From NCBI GenBank assembly GCA_002699125.1, contig PABI01000121.1, positions 1 to 45,298 on the forward strand: a stretch of DNA of 45,298 nucleotides, given 5' to 3'. Source of the DNA: Anaerolineaceae bacterium. GTDB taxonomy: Bacteria; Chloroflexota; Anaerolineae; Promineifilales; Promineifilaceae. The notes under the pieces are model-generated. The model was not told the origin of the DNA. It searched no databases and saw only the letters and a list, made by a program, of their open reading frames with translations. This document shows, one piece after another, positions 33,331-41,536 of the stretch; position 1 is the stretch's first letter, and the number at the start of each line of letters is the position of its first letter. A program made the position numbers and the translations under genes.

Positions 33331-34740
33331 TTAAGCGTAAGCTATTTCGGATTGAGGTGGGGTGGCAACGGCCGTTTCCCGTTCCACCAACCGCATTTGA
33401 ATGCCATCCACCGGCGTTAACGTAATTTGCGCTTTGTACTGCACCGGTTTGTCTGTGGCCAGCTCCAGGCTGAAGCGCTGGGCGATGGCTGCCAGGATGA
33501 GATGCGCTTCCATCATGGCAAAGGCGTTGCCAATACAGACCCGTGCCCCGCCGCCAAACGGCATGTAGGCAAACTTGGGCAGCGCTTTTTCAAACTCGGG
33601 TGTGAACCGTTCTGGCATGAACGTTTCTGGCTTGTCGAAATATTGCGGCAAATGGTGCATCACGTAAGGTGAGACGAAGACGGTGCTGCCTTTGGGGATG
33701 GTGTAGTCGCCAATTTCGGCATCTTCTAGGGCGAGACGGCCGTTTAAAATCCAGGCCGGTGGGTAAAGCCGCATCGACTCTTTGATAATTTGCAGGCTGT
33801 AGGGTAGGTTGGGTAAATCAGCCAGCGTCGGCTGGCGTCCGTCCAGGACGGTGTCCAATTCTTCATGTAATTTAGCCTCTATTTCGGGGTGCTGCGCCAG
33901 CAGATACCAGGTCCAGCTCAGCGCGTTGGAAGTGGTTTCGTGCCCGGCGGCAAACAGCGTAGCCACCTCGTCGCGCAGCTGGCGGTCGTCCATAAATGTG
34001 CCATCTTCATCCACGGACAGCATGAGCATGGAGAGCAAATCGCCCGTATCAGCGACCTGGCCGTTTACGGCCGTTTGCCGCCGCTCGGCGATAATTTGCT
34101 CCATTACCTGGTTAAATTCTTTGGCAGCCCGGTTGCGCAGACGGTTATCGGCCGTGGGAATCCAGCTGGGCAGCGAAAAGCCGCGTTGGTAATCTCTGTT
34201 AGAGACGGCCTGGAAATCATGCATGGCGCTGCTGATGGTTGCGGCCGTATCGCCCGTGCCGGTAATGGCGTCCGCATCAAACAGCGTTTTGGATACAATG
34301 AGCATCGTTAAATGCATCATTTCCTGCGTCACGTCCACAATGGCGTCATCCTGCCATTCGGCCATGATTTGATTTGTATAATCAACCATGACTTCGGCGT
34401 AATTTTGGATGCGTTTGCTGTGGAAGGCAGGCTGGGCCAGCCGTCGCTGCCGCCGGTGAAACTGACCGTCGCTGGTGAGCAAACCGTTGCCCAAGAATTT
34501 GCCCAAAATTTGTTTGTCCAGCGGTGCTTTTTCAAATTTGTTGCTTTGCGTCACCAGGACCTCGCGAATCAAATCGGGATGCCCCAGCAGGTAGGTGTGG
34601 ACGTGTGCCAGCCGGAAATAAACGAGATCGCCAAACTGTTTGACGCTTTCCAGTAAAAATTTGGGTTCATCCTGGCTAAATTGGTTGATGCTGCCTAAGA
34701 GAAAATTGCCTTGGGGGCCAGACGGCCGTTTAATTGCCAT
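33331..34740 (-). CDS. Cytochrome P450 monooxygenase
   Basis: A 469-residue soluble P450. The I-helix oxygen-binding motif is AGHETTSNALSW, the K-helix ExxR is ESMRLYPP, and the heme loop is FMPFGGGARVCIG with C402 as the thiolate ligand. There is no N-terminal membrane helix and no fused reductase, so separate redox partners are needed; none are encoded nearby. The overall pattern is that of CYP102/CYP4-like fatty-acid hydroxylases, but the substrate is uncertain. AAGGAG precedes the ATG. It is divergent from a TetR gene that probably controls it. Confidence 0.95.
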   Translation of the reverse strand: MAIKRPSGPQGNFLLGSINQFSQDEPKFLLESVKQFGDLVYFRLAHVHTYLLGHPDLIREVLVTQSNKFEKAPLDKQILGKFLGNGLLTSDGQFHRRQRRLAQPAFHSKRIQNYAEVMVDYTNQIMAEWQDDAIVDVTQEMMHLTMLIVSKTLFDADAITGTGDTAATISSAMHDFQAVSNRDYQRGFSLPSWIPTADNRLRNRAAKEFNQVMEQIIAERRQTAVNGQVADTGDLLSMLMLSVDEDGTFMDDRQLRDEVATLFAAGHETTSNALSWTWYLLAQHPEIEAKLHEELDTVLDGRQPTLADLPNLPYSLQIIKESMRLYPPAWILNGRLALEDAEIGDYTIPKGSTVFVSPYVMHHLPQYFDKPETFMPERFTPEFEKALPKFAYMPFGGGARVCIGNAFAMMEAHLILAAIAQRFSLELATDKPVQYKAQITLTPVDGIQMRLVERETAVATPPQSEIAYA

Positions 34741-34760
34741 TGTGTTTACTCCTTTATGTA

Positions 34761-34816
34761 AACCTCCCGCAGGTTTAGTAATTGGTCAGTGTCCTAAAAG
34801 GAACCTGCGGGAGGTT
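34761..34816. repeat. AACCTCCCGCAGGTT inverted repeat, copy 2
   Basis: Perfect 15-bp arms at 34761-34775 and 34802-34816. It shares an 11-bp core with the hairpin at 14875-14906. Confidence 0.85.
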
Positions 34817-34837
34817 GGTTGCGATCAAGAAAGATAA

Positions 34838-34948
34838 TTGACAAGTTGTTGATTAATTGATAGAGTGTTGCCCAAATGATAAATCGGATTCAACGATTGT
34901 CAAGTACGAATTGCTACTAAGCGTTGATTTATCGACAATTGTTGATTA
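34838..34948. promoter_or_regulatory. Three operator-like sites between P450 and TetR genes
   Basis: Related sequences occur as GACAAGTTGTTGATTA (34840-34855), inverted as TTCAACGATTGTCAAG (34889-34904) and as GACAATTGTTGATTA (34934-34948). The shared core is about GACAA-n-(T/C)GTTGA, and the centre-to-centre spacing is about 49 and 44 bp. Placement between a TetR gene and its divergent neighbour suggests regulator binding. Confidence 0.5.
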
Positions 34949-34992
34949 GCCAACACAAGAAGCTGGAGAAGGCCGTCAAGTTTGCATCCCAA

Positions 34993-35064
34993 GTGTCATT
35001 CCCGCGAAAGCGGGAATCCATTTGTTAGCTAGAATATGGATGCCCGCCTGCGCGGGCATGACAC
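34993..35064. repeat. GTCATTCCCGC family composite, copy 3
   Basis: Two palindromic units, one with CATTCCCGCGAAAGCGGGAAT and one with GCCCGCCTGCGCGGGC, lie in a 72-bp inverted arrangement with GTGTCAT/ATGACAC ends. It lies 22 bp before the TetR start. Confidence 0.8.
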
Positions 35065-35085
35065 GCATAGACGAAGAGGAATGAA

Positions 35086-35661
35086 ATGGACAGACGCGTA
35101 AGACGAACACGCAATTTGTTGGGAAATGCTTTGCTGGAACTGGTGCAAGAGAAAAAGTTCGAGCAAATTACCATTCAAGATATTACCGACCGGGCCGACT
35201 TGAACCGGGCTACCTTTTACCTGCACTACGACAGTAAAGAAAAACTGCTGGCCGACAGTCTTGAAAGTTACTTTGACGCCCTCGTAGAGCAAATCACCCC
35301 ACTGACGCTTGAAAAACCCATTTGGGAAAATCCCGAAGCGGATGAAATGGTTTTTGCCCACGTTGCTGAACATGCAGACCTGTACCGTGTGCTTTTAGGC
35401 GAGGACGGTATGGGCTATGTTATCAACCGCGTGATTGACTACATTGCCGAATTCAGCATATTGCAGTTGAAGGCCGGATTAGGCGAGGTAGAGCCGCACA
35501 CCCCCATCGAAATCATGGCCCGCCATGTGGCCGGTTCCCTTTATGCCCTGATCACCTGGTGGCTGATGAACGACATGCCCTACACCCCCCGCGAAATGGC
35601 CGAAATGACCACTCGTCTTTGTGTAACCGGCACCGTTCCCACGCCATTACCGGCTTCCTAG
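35086..35661 (+). CDS. TetR family regulator, probable P450 repressor
   Basis: A 191-residue regulator. The helix-turn-helix is ITIQDITDRADLNRATFYLHYDSKEKLL (about 25-52). The C-terminal domain is of the TetR_C type that ends in an AGSLYALITWWLMNDMPYTPREMAEM-like helix pair, found in DhaS-type proteins. GAGGAA precedes the ATG. It is divergent from the P450 gene across a region with three operator-like sites. The effector is unknown. Confidence 0.9.
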   Translation: MDRRVRRTRNLLGNALLELVQEKKFEQITIQDITDRADLNRATFYLHYDSKEKLLADSLESYFDALVEQITPLTLEKPIWENPEADEMVFAHVAEHADLYRVLLGEDGMGYVINRVIDYIAEFSILQLKAGLGEVEPHTPIEIMARHVAGSLYALITWWLMNDMPYTPREMAEMTTRLCVTGTVPTPLPAS

Positions 35662-35708
35662 AAACAAAAAACCGGCTGGTTTTTCAACCAACCGGTCATA
35701 TTGAAATT

Positions 35709-35800
35709 GAACCGCGGAGGGCGCGGAGAACGCTGAGCTTCTTTCAAAATCTCAGAGTCCTCAGTGCCTTACTTCGACTGCGCTCAGTACAAGCCTGTGG
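35709..35800. repeat. CCGCGGAGGGCGCGGAG repeat with TTCGACTGCGCTCAG segment
   Basis: ACCGCGGAGGGCGCGGAGAA is followed by CTCAGAGTCCTCAGTGCC, the same family as 4640-4712. It ends in CTTCGACTGCGCTCAGTAC and CCTGTGG, the inverse of the segment at 24706-24750. It lies between the convergent TetR and coxM2 genes. Confidence 0.6.
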
Positions 35801-35804
35801 CAAA

Positions 35805-36656
35805 TCACTTGGCGCGGGCAGCGGCTTTTTCCAAAGCGCGGCGCACGAAAACAGGGGCCATTTGCCGCCGGTAGTCAGCACTGGCGTGCATGTCACCCAT
35901 CACGTCATCATCCAGATCGTTGGCAACGGCCGCAGCCGCAGCCGCCAACGTGTCGTCATCCAGCTTCTTGCCGACCAGGGCGGCTTCCACCGAACTGGCG
36001 CGCGTCGCCTTGGGGGTCAAACCGCCCACAGCCACGCTGGCAGACGAGCAGACGCCATTCTCTACCGTTACCTGGGCCGCCGCACCAACCATCGCATAAC
36101 GCGAGGCTGGGTTGAACAGCTTGGCGTAGCCGGAGCCGGTCTTCTTGCCTTCACTGGCCACGCTCACAGAAGTGATGATCTCATCTTCCTGCAGCGATGT
36201 GGCAAACAGATCAACGAAGAAATCATCGGCACTGATGGAGCGGGAGCCGCTGCTGCCTTCCGTGTGGATGGTTGCTTTCAGGGCAAGCATCACCGTGGGC
36301 AGGTCAGAGGCGGGGTCGGCGTGAGCGATGTTGCCGCCCACCGTGCCCCGGTTGCGCACCTGCGGGTCGCCAATCATGCCGGCTGCTTCAGACAGCACGG
36401 CGGGCACGTCGCCAGAGGCGGCCACCATCGCGTGGGTGGTCAGTGCGCCAACGGTCACGGTGTCACCATTGCTGGAAATGCCTTTCATGTCCAAACGGCC
36501 GATATCAACCAAAGCACCCGGATCGGCCAGGCGCAGGTTCATCACCGGAATCAGGCTGTGACCGCCGGCCAGGAATTTGCCGTTGTGTTCTTTTGCCAGC
36601 GAGACTGCTTCCGCAGTGGAACCGGCGCGATAGTAATCAAATTTTGGTGGATACAT
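35805..36656 (-). CDS. Molybdenum hydroxylase FAD subunit, form II locus
   Basis: A 283-residue CoxM-like FAD subunit. FAD motifs are LAGGHSLIPVMNLR (about 30-43) and NRGTVGGNIAHADPASDLP (about 104-122). It overlaps the upstream large-subunit gene by one base (TAATG). The S-L-M order is that of form II gene sets, whose natural substrates are mostly unknown. AGGAGG lies upstream. Confidence 0.93.
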   Translation of the reverse strand: MYPPKFDYYRAGSTAEAVSLAKEHNGKFLAGGHSLIPVMNLRLADPGALVDIGRLDMKGISSNGDTVTVGALTTHAMVAASGDVPAVLSEAAGMIGDPQVRNRGTVGGNIAHADPASDLPTVMLALKATIHTEGSSGSRSISADDFFVDLFATSLQEDEIITSVSVASEGKKTGSGYAKLFNPASRYAMVGAAAQVTVENGVCSSASVAVGGLTPKATRASSVEAALVGKKLDDDTLAAAAAAVANDLDDDVMGDMHASADYRRQMAPVFVRRALEKAAARAK

Positions 36657-39022
36657 TAATCACCTCCTCCATTGCCGGCAGTGGCAATGGCTTTGTGCAG
36701 CTTTTCGGCCGTTAGTGGCATATCGATATGTTTGATGCCCAGCGGAGCCAGCGCATCCATTACCGCGTTGGCAATGGTTGCCGTGGCGGCAATCGTGCCC
36801 ATCTCGCCGGCACCCTTCACGCCCAGCGGATTGTGTGGCGAGGGTGTTTCGTTGCGATCGACTTTGATGCTGGGGAAGCCGTCGGCGCGGGGCATGGCGT
36901 AGTCGAGCATGGAGCCGCTCAGCAGCTGGCCACCGTTATCATAAACGCCATGTTCCCACAGCGCCTGGCCCACACCCTGGGCGATGCCGCCCACGATCTG
37001 GCCTTCTACAATGAGCGGATTGATCACTTTGCCCACGTCGTCAACGGCCGCATACTTTTGCACCTTTACCTCGCCTGTATCCTTGTCAATTTCCACCTGG
37101 GCGATGTGTACGCTGTTGGGGAAGGTGAAGTTGGCCGGATCATAGAATGAGATGGCCTCCAGGCCGGGTTCCATGCCTTCGGGCAGATTGTCGGCCGTGG
37201 TCAGGGCAAAGGCGAGTTCGCCAAATCCTTTGGCTTTGTCAGGCGAGCCCTTGACGTGCACGTTGCCATTGCTCTGGTCGTAAACGATGTCTTCCACGTC
37301 TGCTTCCAGCATGTGGGCCGCCAGCAGTTTCAGCTTATCGCGAATCTTTTCGGCACTCTTCACCAGCGCGCTGCCGCCAATGGAAGCGCTGCGGCTGCCG
37401 TAGGTGCCGACGCCGTAAGGCGTACGCTCGGTGTCACCGTGAACGATTTCCACATCTTCAACGGGCACACCCAGCTCATCGGCTACAACCTGGGCAAAGG
37501 TGGTTTCGTGGCCTTGTCCGTGTGAGTGAGAGCCGGTGAGAACGGCTATCTTGCCGGTGGGATGCACGCGAATGACGCCGCTTTCATACAGGCCAATCGC
37601 CGCGCCCAATCCTACTGCAACCGCAGAAGGCGCGGGGCCGCTGGCTTCAATGCAGCCGCTGACGCCAACGCCAACGATACGGCCGTCTTTCCGTGCCTTC
37701 TCCTGTTCCTGACGCAGCTTCTTGTAATCTGACAGCTTTTCGGCCGTGTCAAAGAGGGCTGGATAATTGCCGCTGTCATACATCAGGGCGACCGGTGTCT
37801 GGTAAGGGAATTCGTCAACGGGAATAAGGTTCTTGCGCCGAATATCGATAGCGTCCATACCTAATTCCAATGCTGCTATGTCTACCAGACGCTCCAGCAG
37901 GTAGCTGGCTTCTGGCCGTCCCGCACCACGATAGGCATCGACCGGCACCGTGTTGGTCATGGTGCCAAACGATTCGCCAAAGATGTTGGGGATTTTGTAG
38001 AGGCCGGAGAAGAGGGTGATGTACAGCGCCGTGGGGATCAGTGGCGCAAATGTGGAGAGATAAGCGCCCATGTTGGCCCAGGTGCGCACGTGCAGGCCGG
38101 TGATGGTGCCGTCGCTCTTCAGGGCCAGCTTGGCCTGGGTTACGTGATCACGGCCGTGGGCATCCGTCATGAATGACTCGCTGCGGGTAGCTACCCACTT
38201 GGCCGGCCGGCCAATGGCCCGCGAAATCCAGGGCACAATCACTTCTTCAGGATAATGGAAAATCTTGCTGCCAAAACCACCCCCCACATCTGGCGAAATA
38301 ACGCGGATTTTGTGTTCGGGAATACCCAGGGTGAAAGCCCCCAGAAGCAGGCGAATCGTGTGCGGATTTTGGCTGGTGGTCCAGACGGTCATTGATTCGC
38401 TAAAGGCGTCCCATTGGGCCACACAGGCGCGTGGTTCCATTGCGTTGGGAATAAGCCGCTGGTTGATGAGGTCCAGCTCCACCACATGATCCGCGTCGGC
38501 GATGGCCTGCTTGGTGGCATCTTCATCGCCAAGCGGCCAATGGAAGCTCAAATTTTGCGGCACATCATCGTGTACCAGCGGTACGCCGTCGTCCATAGCC
38601 CCCTTGGCATCGACCACGGCCTTTAGTGGGCTGTAGTCCACTTCAATGAGTTCCAGCGCATCGGCGGCGATGTAGGCGCTTTCGGCAACGACAGCGACGA
38701 CACTGTCTCCTACATGACGTACTTTATCGACGGCTAATGGATAATGAGGCGGGGTTTTGATGCCTGGTGGTGTGAAGCCACACGGCAGTGAGCCAACACC
38801 GGTATCCAGCAGCTGCTGACCAGTGTAAACACCGATCACGCCATCTAGTGCTTCGGCAGCGGAAGTGTTGATGCTGTTGATTTTGGCGTGGGCGTAAGGG
38901 CTGCGCTTGATGGCCACATAGGCTGTGTTGGCCAGTTGGAGATTGGCCACGTAGCGCCCTTTGCCCTGAATAAAGCGCGGATCTTCGACCCGCTTCATGC
39001 TTTTTCCCATGTAATTACCCAT
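36656..39022 (-). CDS. Molybdenum hydroxylase large subunit, form II CoxL-like
   Basis: A 788-residue molybdopterin subunit. The active-site loop is AYRGAGR (residues 363-369), the form II signature; there is no copper-binding Cys. Other motifs include SPDVGGGFGSKIFHYPEE, GQGHETTFAQVVADELGVP and KGAGEMGTIAATATIANAV, the last holding the catalytic Glu. Form II enzymes oxidise aldehydes, purines or N-heterocycles in known cases, and CO oxidation by them is doubtful. Overlaps of one base with the genes on both sides show tight coupling. Confidence 0.95.
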   Translation of the reverse strand: MGNYMGKSMKRVEDPRFIQGKGRYVANLQLANTAYVAIKRSPYAHAKINSINTSAAEALDGVIGVYTGQQLLDTGVGSLPCGFTPPGIKTPPHYPLAVDKVRHVGDSVVAVVAESAYIAADALELIEVDYSPLKAVVDAKGAMDDGVPLVHDDVPQNLSFHWPLGDEDATKQAIADADHVVELDLINQRLIPNAMEPRACVAQWDAFSESMTVWTTSQNPHTIRLLLGAFTLGIPEHKIRVISPDVGGGFGSKIFHYPEEVIVPWISRAIGRPAKWVATRSESFMTDAHGRDHVTQAKLALKSDGTITGLHVRTWANMGAYLSTFAPLIPTALYITLFSGLYKIPNIFGESFGTMTNTVPVDAYRGAGRPEASYLLERLVDIAALELGMDAIDIRRKNLIPVDEFPYQTPVALMYDSGNYPALFDTAEKLSDYKKLRQEQEKARKDGRIVGVGVSGCIEASGPAPSAVAVGLGAAIGLYESGVIRVHPTGKIAVLTGSHSHGQGHETTFAQVVADELGVPVEDVEIVHGDTERTPYGVGTYGSRSASIGGSALVKSAEKIRDKLKLLAAHMLEADVEDIVYDQSNGNVHVKGSPDKAKGFGELAFALTTADNLPEGMEPGLEAISFYDPANFTFPNSVHIAQVEIDKDTGEVKVQKYAAVDDVGKVINPLIVEGQIVGGIAQGVGQALWEHGVYDNGGQLLSGSMLDYAMPRADGFPSIKVDRNETPSPHNPLGVKGAGEMGTIAATATIANAVMDALAPLGIKHIDMPLTAEKLHKAIATAGNGGGD

Positions 39023-39489
39023 TAGTCACCTCCACCTGTCGCTGCCGCGGCCACAACGGAACGAACGATGTTCTCGTAGCCAGTGCAGCGACACATATTG
39101 CCTTCTAGTCCGTGGCGTACTTCTTCTGCTGTAATATTGGGATTGTTTTCAACGAGTTTGGTAGCGGCCATAATCATGCCGGGGGTGCAATAGCCGCATT
39201 GGAGACCATGGTTATCCCAAAAGGCTTGCTGCATGGGGTGCAGCTGACCATTTTGGGCGAGGCCTTCAATGGTGGTAATTTCGGCACCGTCGGCCTGAAC
39301 GGCCAGGGTGGCGCATGATTTAACGGCCATGCCATTCATGTGAATGGTACAGGCACCGCATTGGCTGGTGTCGCAGCCAATATTGGTACCCGTCAGGCCA
39401 AGATGATCACGCAGGAAATGAACGAGGAGGGTGCGGGGTTCAACCTCTCGTTCCACTAACTTTCCGTTTACGGTTACACTGACTTTCAT
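39022..39489 (-). CDS. Molybdenum hydroxylase [2Fe-2S] subunit, form II locus
   Basis: A 155-residue CoxS-like subunit. The first cluster uses C39, C44, C47 and C59 (GCDTSQCGACTI...SC). The second uses C98, C101, C133 and C135 (QCGYCTPGM and NMCRCTGY). AAGGAG precedes the ATG. It is the first gene of the S-L-M set. Confidence 0.95.
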   Translation of the reverse strand: MKVSVTVNGKLVEREVEPRTLLVHFLRDHLGLTGTNIGCDTSQCGACTIHMNGMAVKSCATLAVQADGAEITTIEGLAQNGQLHPMQQAFWDNHGLQCGYCTPGMIMAATKLVENNPNITAEEVRHGLEGNMCRCTGYENIVRSVVAAAATGGGD

Positions 39490-39556
39490 AGAGCCCGTCT
39501 CCTTCCTGGATATGATGACGCATGGGGTTGCGCCAATGATAAAGTGCGAGGTTTAC

Positions 39557-39576
39557 CAACGGCCGTACGGCCGTTG
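39557..39576. repeat. Tandem double ACGGCCGT palindrome
   Basis: Two ACGGCCGT octamers abut head to tail within a 20-bp perfect palindrome, CAACGGCCGTACGGCCGTTG, 70 bp upstream of the form II small-subunit gene. This is the only doubled copy noticed in the window. Confidence 0.85.
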
Positions 39577-39655
39577 AAACTCATTCCGCTGCTAAACTGC
39601 AGCGAGGGGTGAAACGCTTAATTTCTTATGCTGCTCTTTCTTTGTATACGATCCG

Positions 39656-40348
39656 TTACCTCCTTTGCTCTAACTCCTTGGCTACCTTTTTGGCAATTTT
39701 ATTTACCCACCAACTGCTAACCAAACGAATAAACAGCAACGCTCCCAAAACCATGAGGCCGGTCTTGATGAGATCGTCTCGTTGCTCGGGTGCCAGATAT
39801 TCTTCCACGAGGTTTTTGGCAACACCGGCAGCAAATTGAGCCTGCGACGGTGGTGTTGGTGGAGCAGGCGCTTCATCCATGCCCAGTTCGCTGCTCGCGT
39901 CGGCCATCATGCGGGCCTGAACCTGCTGGCCCAGCCCTTCCAGGCTTTGCCGGATGATGGCATTGGCCGAGGTGTCGAGCAGCCGCTGGCCCACGCTGGC
40001 CAATCGACCGCCGACCTGGGCGTCACCACTGTAATGGAGCGTGGTCATATCGCCGTCTGCTTCCAGGCGAAGCGAACCGGAACCTTTGACAAAGCCGGGA
40101 GCACCGCGCCCATTGACCGTGATGTTATAGCTTTCGGGGCTGCTAATATCGGATAAAACAACATCTCCTTGAAATTTGCCCTGAACGGGGCCAACTTTTA
40201 TTTTGAGGATGCCTTGATATTGATTTTCATCGACGGTTTCCAGCTTTTCACAGCCGGGCATGACGTTTGCCAATACGATAGGGTCAAGCAGCATGGGCCA
40301 GAGTACATCGCGAGGCGCCGAAAAGGGGTAGCTGCCTTCTATTTTCAT
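39656..40348 (-). CDS. CoxG-like SRPBCC protein with membrane anchor, form II locus
   Basis: A 230-residue paralogue of the coxG at 27268. It starts MKIEGSYPFSAPRDVLWPMLLDP, with VMPGCEKLETVDENQYQG and GGRLASVGQRLLDTSANAIIRQSLEGL. A C-terminal helix (KTGLMVLGALLFIRLVSSWW) is followed by a basic end. The start at 40348 is chosen for AGGAG 8 bp upstream; the frame runs to 40450 without a ribosome site. It probably anchors the form II enzyme to the membrane. Confidence 0.9.
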   Translation of the reverse strand: MKIEGSYPFSAPRDVLWPMLLDPIVLANVMPGCEKLETVDENQYQGILKIKVGPVQGKFQGDVVLSDISSPESYNITVNGRGAPGFVKGSGSLRLEADGDMTTLHYSGDAQVGGRLASVGQRLLDTSANAIIRQSLEGLGQQVQARMMADASSELGMDEAPAPPTPPSQAQFAAGVAKNLVEEYLAPEQRDDLIKTGLMVLGALLFIRLVSSWWVNKIAKKVAKELEQRR

Positions 40349-40519
40349 TCCATTTTCTCCTGATGGGTTATTCTGTTTTTCTCTTCCGCTTTGCGTCAGT
40401 GTAACGTAGCAGATTTGGTGTAAGTTTTTAGAAGGGACAAAGGCGTGCACATTTGTGGAAGTTACCTAAAAAGTGCAAACGTTTGTTGGTATAAGTTTTA
40501 CCTAATGTGGGGCGCTATG

Positions 40520-40957
40520 TCAAACGGCTTCGACGGTTTTTTTGAAGCAATTAAAGAAATGCTCAATGAGCCGAGGGGCGGTATTTTGAATCATGTGGCC
40601 AATAAATTTGTTGGGTGGGTTGAGCTGGGCCGAAAAGGTAAGATTTGTTTGCCTGGTATCAGAGGTGCTCAGGTGAAAATCGCCCTGTAGGGGAACGGCC
40701 GTACTGCCCATTTGTGCCTGCCCCTGCCACTGTAAATAGGTGGGTGGGGTGACGGTTTGCCAGATGAGAACAAGGGGAATGATCACAGTGCTGCTGCCTC
40801 TCCCCCAAGTGAACTTGAGCTGAAATTGGGCATCTGTTTCCAAGGCAGCCCAACCTTGCAGGCGTGGGGTGCATTGGCTGACGAGGGAGGGGGTGGTGAG
40901 AATATGCCACACGGCCGTTTGGTCTGCCGCCACAGCAACCGATCCGCGAAACTCCAT
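40520..40957 (-). CDS. SRPBCC-fold protein, CoxG-related
   Basis: A 145-residue single-domain protein starting MEFRGSVAVAADQTAVWHILTTPSLVSQCTPRLQGW, the usual opening of the SRPBCC (START-like) fold, and ending in the long C-terminal helix NTAPRLIEHFFNCFKKTVEA. It resembles CoxG without the membrane anchor. It follows the DUF1997-like gene almost directly, and GGTAGG precedes the ATG. A hydrophobic-ligand or protein-docking role is likely; the ligand is unknown. Confidence 0.75.
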   Translation of the reverse strand: MEFRGSVAVAADQTAVWHILTTPSLVSQCTPRLQGWAALETDAQFQLKFTWGRGSSTVIIPLVLIWQTVTPPTYLQWQGQAQMGSTAVPLQGDFHLSTSDTRQTNLTFSAQLNPPNKFIGHMIQNTAPRLIEHFFNCFKKTVEAV

Positions 40958-40958
40958 C

Positions 40959-41519
40959 TTATTTACCTACCGGTTGGTAGCTAGCTTCCCATTCGGGGAA
41001 CGCTTCAACCGATTGTTTAATAAAGCCATCGGCAATTTCGCGTACGCGCTCATCGGTGATGCTTTGGGCAATTCGCTTCACAACGCGTTTAGGCATGAGG
41101 CGCATGCCTAACGGCCGTTCAAGCTCTGCTTTCAGGCGAATAACATACTCAACGCGGGTCTGATTACCCATATCAAAAAACTCGGCATCGATGGCAAATA
41201 AGCCGCTGCCAGTGGAATGACGTACGGAAGTTTCTGGCTCAACGGGAGCGGCCGTTTCAATTTTCACAGGATAGACGCGGAGCAATATTTTTTTCCAATC
41301 GACGCTGCATTCCAGGTCAGAATATATTTGGATGGTATATGCGCCCAATTCTACCGTTTCATACAACATTCGGATTTGATTGTAGGCGTAAGTATGAACC
41401 AAAGAAATGTGGGGCAGAAATTCAGCGACGCGGCTGAGGTCGCTGTAGTAAGCCAGGGCAACTTCGGGGATTGCGGGAAAGACAAATGCTCTTGTGATGG
41501 AGCCTGTGATGTTAATCAT
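40959..41519 (-). CDS. DUF1997/SRPBCC-like protein
   Basis: A 186-residue soluble protein: ITRAFVFPAIPEVALAYYSDLSRVAEFLPHISLVHTYAYNQIRMLYETVELGAYTIQIYSDLECSVDW, then RVEYVIRLKAELERPLGMRLMPKRVVKRIAQSITDERVREI. This is the layout of DUF1997 proteins, which also have the SRPBCC fold and occur in chloroplasts and phototrophs. The gene runs into the next SRPBCC gene with a 1-bp gap. There is no clear ribosome site. Function unknown. Confidence 0.65.
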   Translation of the reverse strand: MINITGSITRAFVFPAIPEVALAYYSDLSRVAEFLPHISLVHTYAYNQIRMLYETVELGAYTIQIYSDLECSVDWKKILLRVYPVKIETAAPVEPETSVRHSTGSGLFAIDAEFFDMGNQTRVEYVIRLKAELERPLGMRLMPKRVVKRIAQSITDERVREIADGFIKQSVEAFPEWEASYQPVGK

Positions 41520-41536
41520 GCAGCTGGAGTTGTGGG

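Larger units (their letters stand above)
34741..35085. other. P450/TetR divergent intergenic region
   Basis: A 345-bp region. From left to right it holds a CCTCCCGCAGG hairpin (34761-34816), an A/T-rich stretch with three related operator-like sites (34838-34948) and a GTCATTCCCGC composite repeat (34993-35064) abutting the TetR ribosome site. No gene is seen. Confidence 0.75.

Noticed and set aside
35559..36659. Long rightward frame over the form II FAD subunit gene
   Set aside because: The leftward frame is an unmistakable CoxM with overlapping start/stop to its neighbour; the rightward product has no domain character.
36656..39022. Second large subunit as a bona fide CO dehydrogenase
   Set aside because: It has AYRGAGR and no copper-binding Cys, so it is form II; CO oxidation should not be claimed from sequence.
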